Source: Pseudomonadota bacterium (lineage in GTDB: Bacteria > Pseudomonadota > Alphaproteobacteria > Rhizobiales > Hyphomicrobiaceae). Taken from it: 24,061 nucleotides of DNA. A model generated the notes under the pieces. That model was given only the letters and a program-made list of their open reading frames with translations, did no database searches and had not been told where the DNA came from. The position numbers and the translations under genes are program-made. This document shows positions 23,230 through 24,061 of this stretch, piece by piece (position 1 is the first letter of the stretch; every line of letters begins with the position of its first letter). The stretch is taken from NCBI GenBank assembly GCA_023392135.1, contig JAEVZQ010000278.1:1-24061 (forward strand). The letters are read 5' to 3'.

Positions 23230-24061
23230 ATGACCACGTTCCAAATTCTGATAACCGCGTTCTCCGTTCTGATACTCATCGTCATGTCGGCGTTTTTTTC
23301 CGGCTCCGAGACGGCGCTGACGGCGGCGTCCCGCGCGCGCATGCATGCGCTCGAGCAGGAGGGCAACCGCCGGGCCGAGCTCGTGAACCGGTTGCTTGCC
23401 ACGCCGGAACGCATCATCGGGACGGTCCTTCTCGGCAACAACCTCGTCAACATCCTGGCCTCGTCGCTGACGACGGGGCTGCTGATCGCAATTTTCGGCG
23501 AGTTCGGCGTGCTTTATGCGACCGTCGTGATGACGGTCGTCATCGTGATCTTTGCCGAGGTCCTGCCCAAGACCTACGCTATCGCCTTCCCCGACCGCAT
23601 CGCGCTCGGCGTGGCGCCGGCGATGCGCGTGATCATCCAGGTGCTGTGGCCGCTCACCGCGCTGGTGCAGTTCATCGTCTCGAGTATCCTCAAGGTCACC
23701 CCCGGACGTGCTGACGACGATGCCAACATCCTGGCGCCCCACGAGGAGCTGCGCGGGGCCATCGAGTTGCAGCAGAAGGAGGGCATGGTCACCCGGCTGG
23801 ACGCCGCGATGCTGGGTGGTGTTCTCGACCTGCTCGATCTGAAGGTCCTCGACGTGATGGTCCACCGCACCAAGATGCAGACGCTCAATGCCAGCACGCC
23901 GGTGGACAAGCTCGTCGAGGAGGTTCTGAAGGGCCATTACACCCGGCTACCGGTGTGGGAGGACGAGCCCGAGAACATCATCGGAGTTCTGCACACCAAG
24001 GACCTGCTCGTTGCCCTCGGCCGTGTCGATTGGGAGGCCGAGAAGCTCGATGTCAAGGAGC
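23230..24061 (+). CDS. HlyC/CorC-family (CNNM domain) transporter, 3' end beyond window
   Basis: A 277-codon open frame from ATG 23230 to the window edge, so the stop is not seen. The CNNM domain is clear: a first helix MTTFQILITAFSVLILIVMS leading into AFFSGSETALTAASRARMH, then RIIGTVLLGNNLVNILASSL, a helix ending VIFAEVLPKTYAIAFPDR, and a further membrane helix near 136-155. The start of a CBS-domain pair follows (VMVHRTKMQTLNASTPVDKL, then GHYTRLPVWEDEPENIIGVL). Such proteins are linked to magnesium or cobalt resistance or efflux, or to haemolysin-type annotations; the transported ion is not shown by sequence. It follows aroB by 88 bases on the same strand. The remaining CorC_HlyC C-terminal domain should lie outside. 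Confidence 0.9.
   Translation, partial: MTTFQILITAFSVLILIVMSAFFSGSETALTAASRARMHALEQEGNRRAELVNRLLATPERIIGTVLLGNNLVNILASSLTTGLLIAIFGEFGVLYATVVMTVVIVIFAEVLPKTYAIAFPDRIALGVAPAMRVIIQVLWPLTALVQFIVSSILKVTPGRADDDANILAPHEELRGAIELQQKEGMVTRLDAAMLGGVLDLLDLKVLDVMVHRTKMQTLNASTPVDKLVEEVLKGHYTRLPVWEDEPENIIGVLHTKDLLVALGRVDWEAEKLDVKE

Overview
This is an ordinary-looking bacterial chromosome segment of high GC content (roughly 60-65%, by eye). Gene content and protein style point to Alphaproteobacteria, probably Hyphomicrobiales (Rhizobiales). Supporting signs are the xerD-accA-L,D-transpeptidase run divergent from aroK-aroB-corC, the trmD-rplS pair, the YqaA-DsbB pair, and several short conserved proteins of rhizobial type. 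No phage, insertion sequence, rRNA, tRNA or CRISPR array was seen. The organism assignment is an inference from protein style, not from a search.

Layout. 1-921 is the 3' part of hemW, broken by a one-base deletion near 622. 989-2099 holds a YqaA/DedA-type membrane protein and DsbB. 2100-3104 is the least explained stretch: about 500 bp with a strongly one-stranded GCGT word bias and no convincing gene, then a possible 52-aa ORF, then a small conserved-type protein at 3105-3314 with a terminator. 3479-6610 is a compact marR-emrA-emrB drug-efflux operon with a visible promoter and operator. 6637-8717 runs on the minus strand: an HNH endonuclease, and an operon of a DNA-3-methyladenine glycosylase and an esterase. 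8934-9812 is gluQ, with a promoter placed so that its mRNA should be leaderless. 9985-10506 is an unknown one-helix membrane protein. 10521-10680 is a tandem pair of related palindromic elements. 10783-12324 is trmD-rplS; L19 carries an unusual C-terminal extension and the pair ends in a strong terminator. 12523-14878 is a GH15 glucoamylase-type enzyme coupled to a membrane protein.

The right part is two divergent blocks. On the minus strand (21134 down to 14896) lie a 47-aa membrane peptide, a 606-aa exported protein, xerD, accA, an L,D-transpeptidase-family lipoprotein and an alpha/beta hydrolase. On the plus strand lie aroK, aroB and the start of a CorC/HlyC-type transporter cut by the window end.

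I did not find a clear new multi-gene system. The best candidates for something undescribed are the tandem 22-nt-loop palindromes before trmD, the GCGT-biased region after dsbB, the helix-hairpin-helix-like tail on L19, and the uncharacterised exported-protein pair upstream of xerD.
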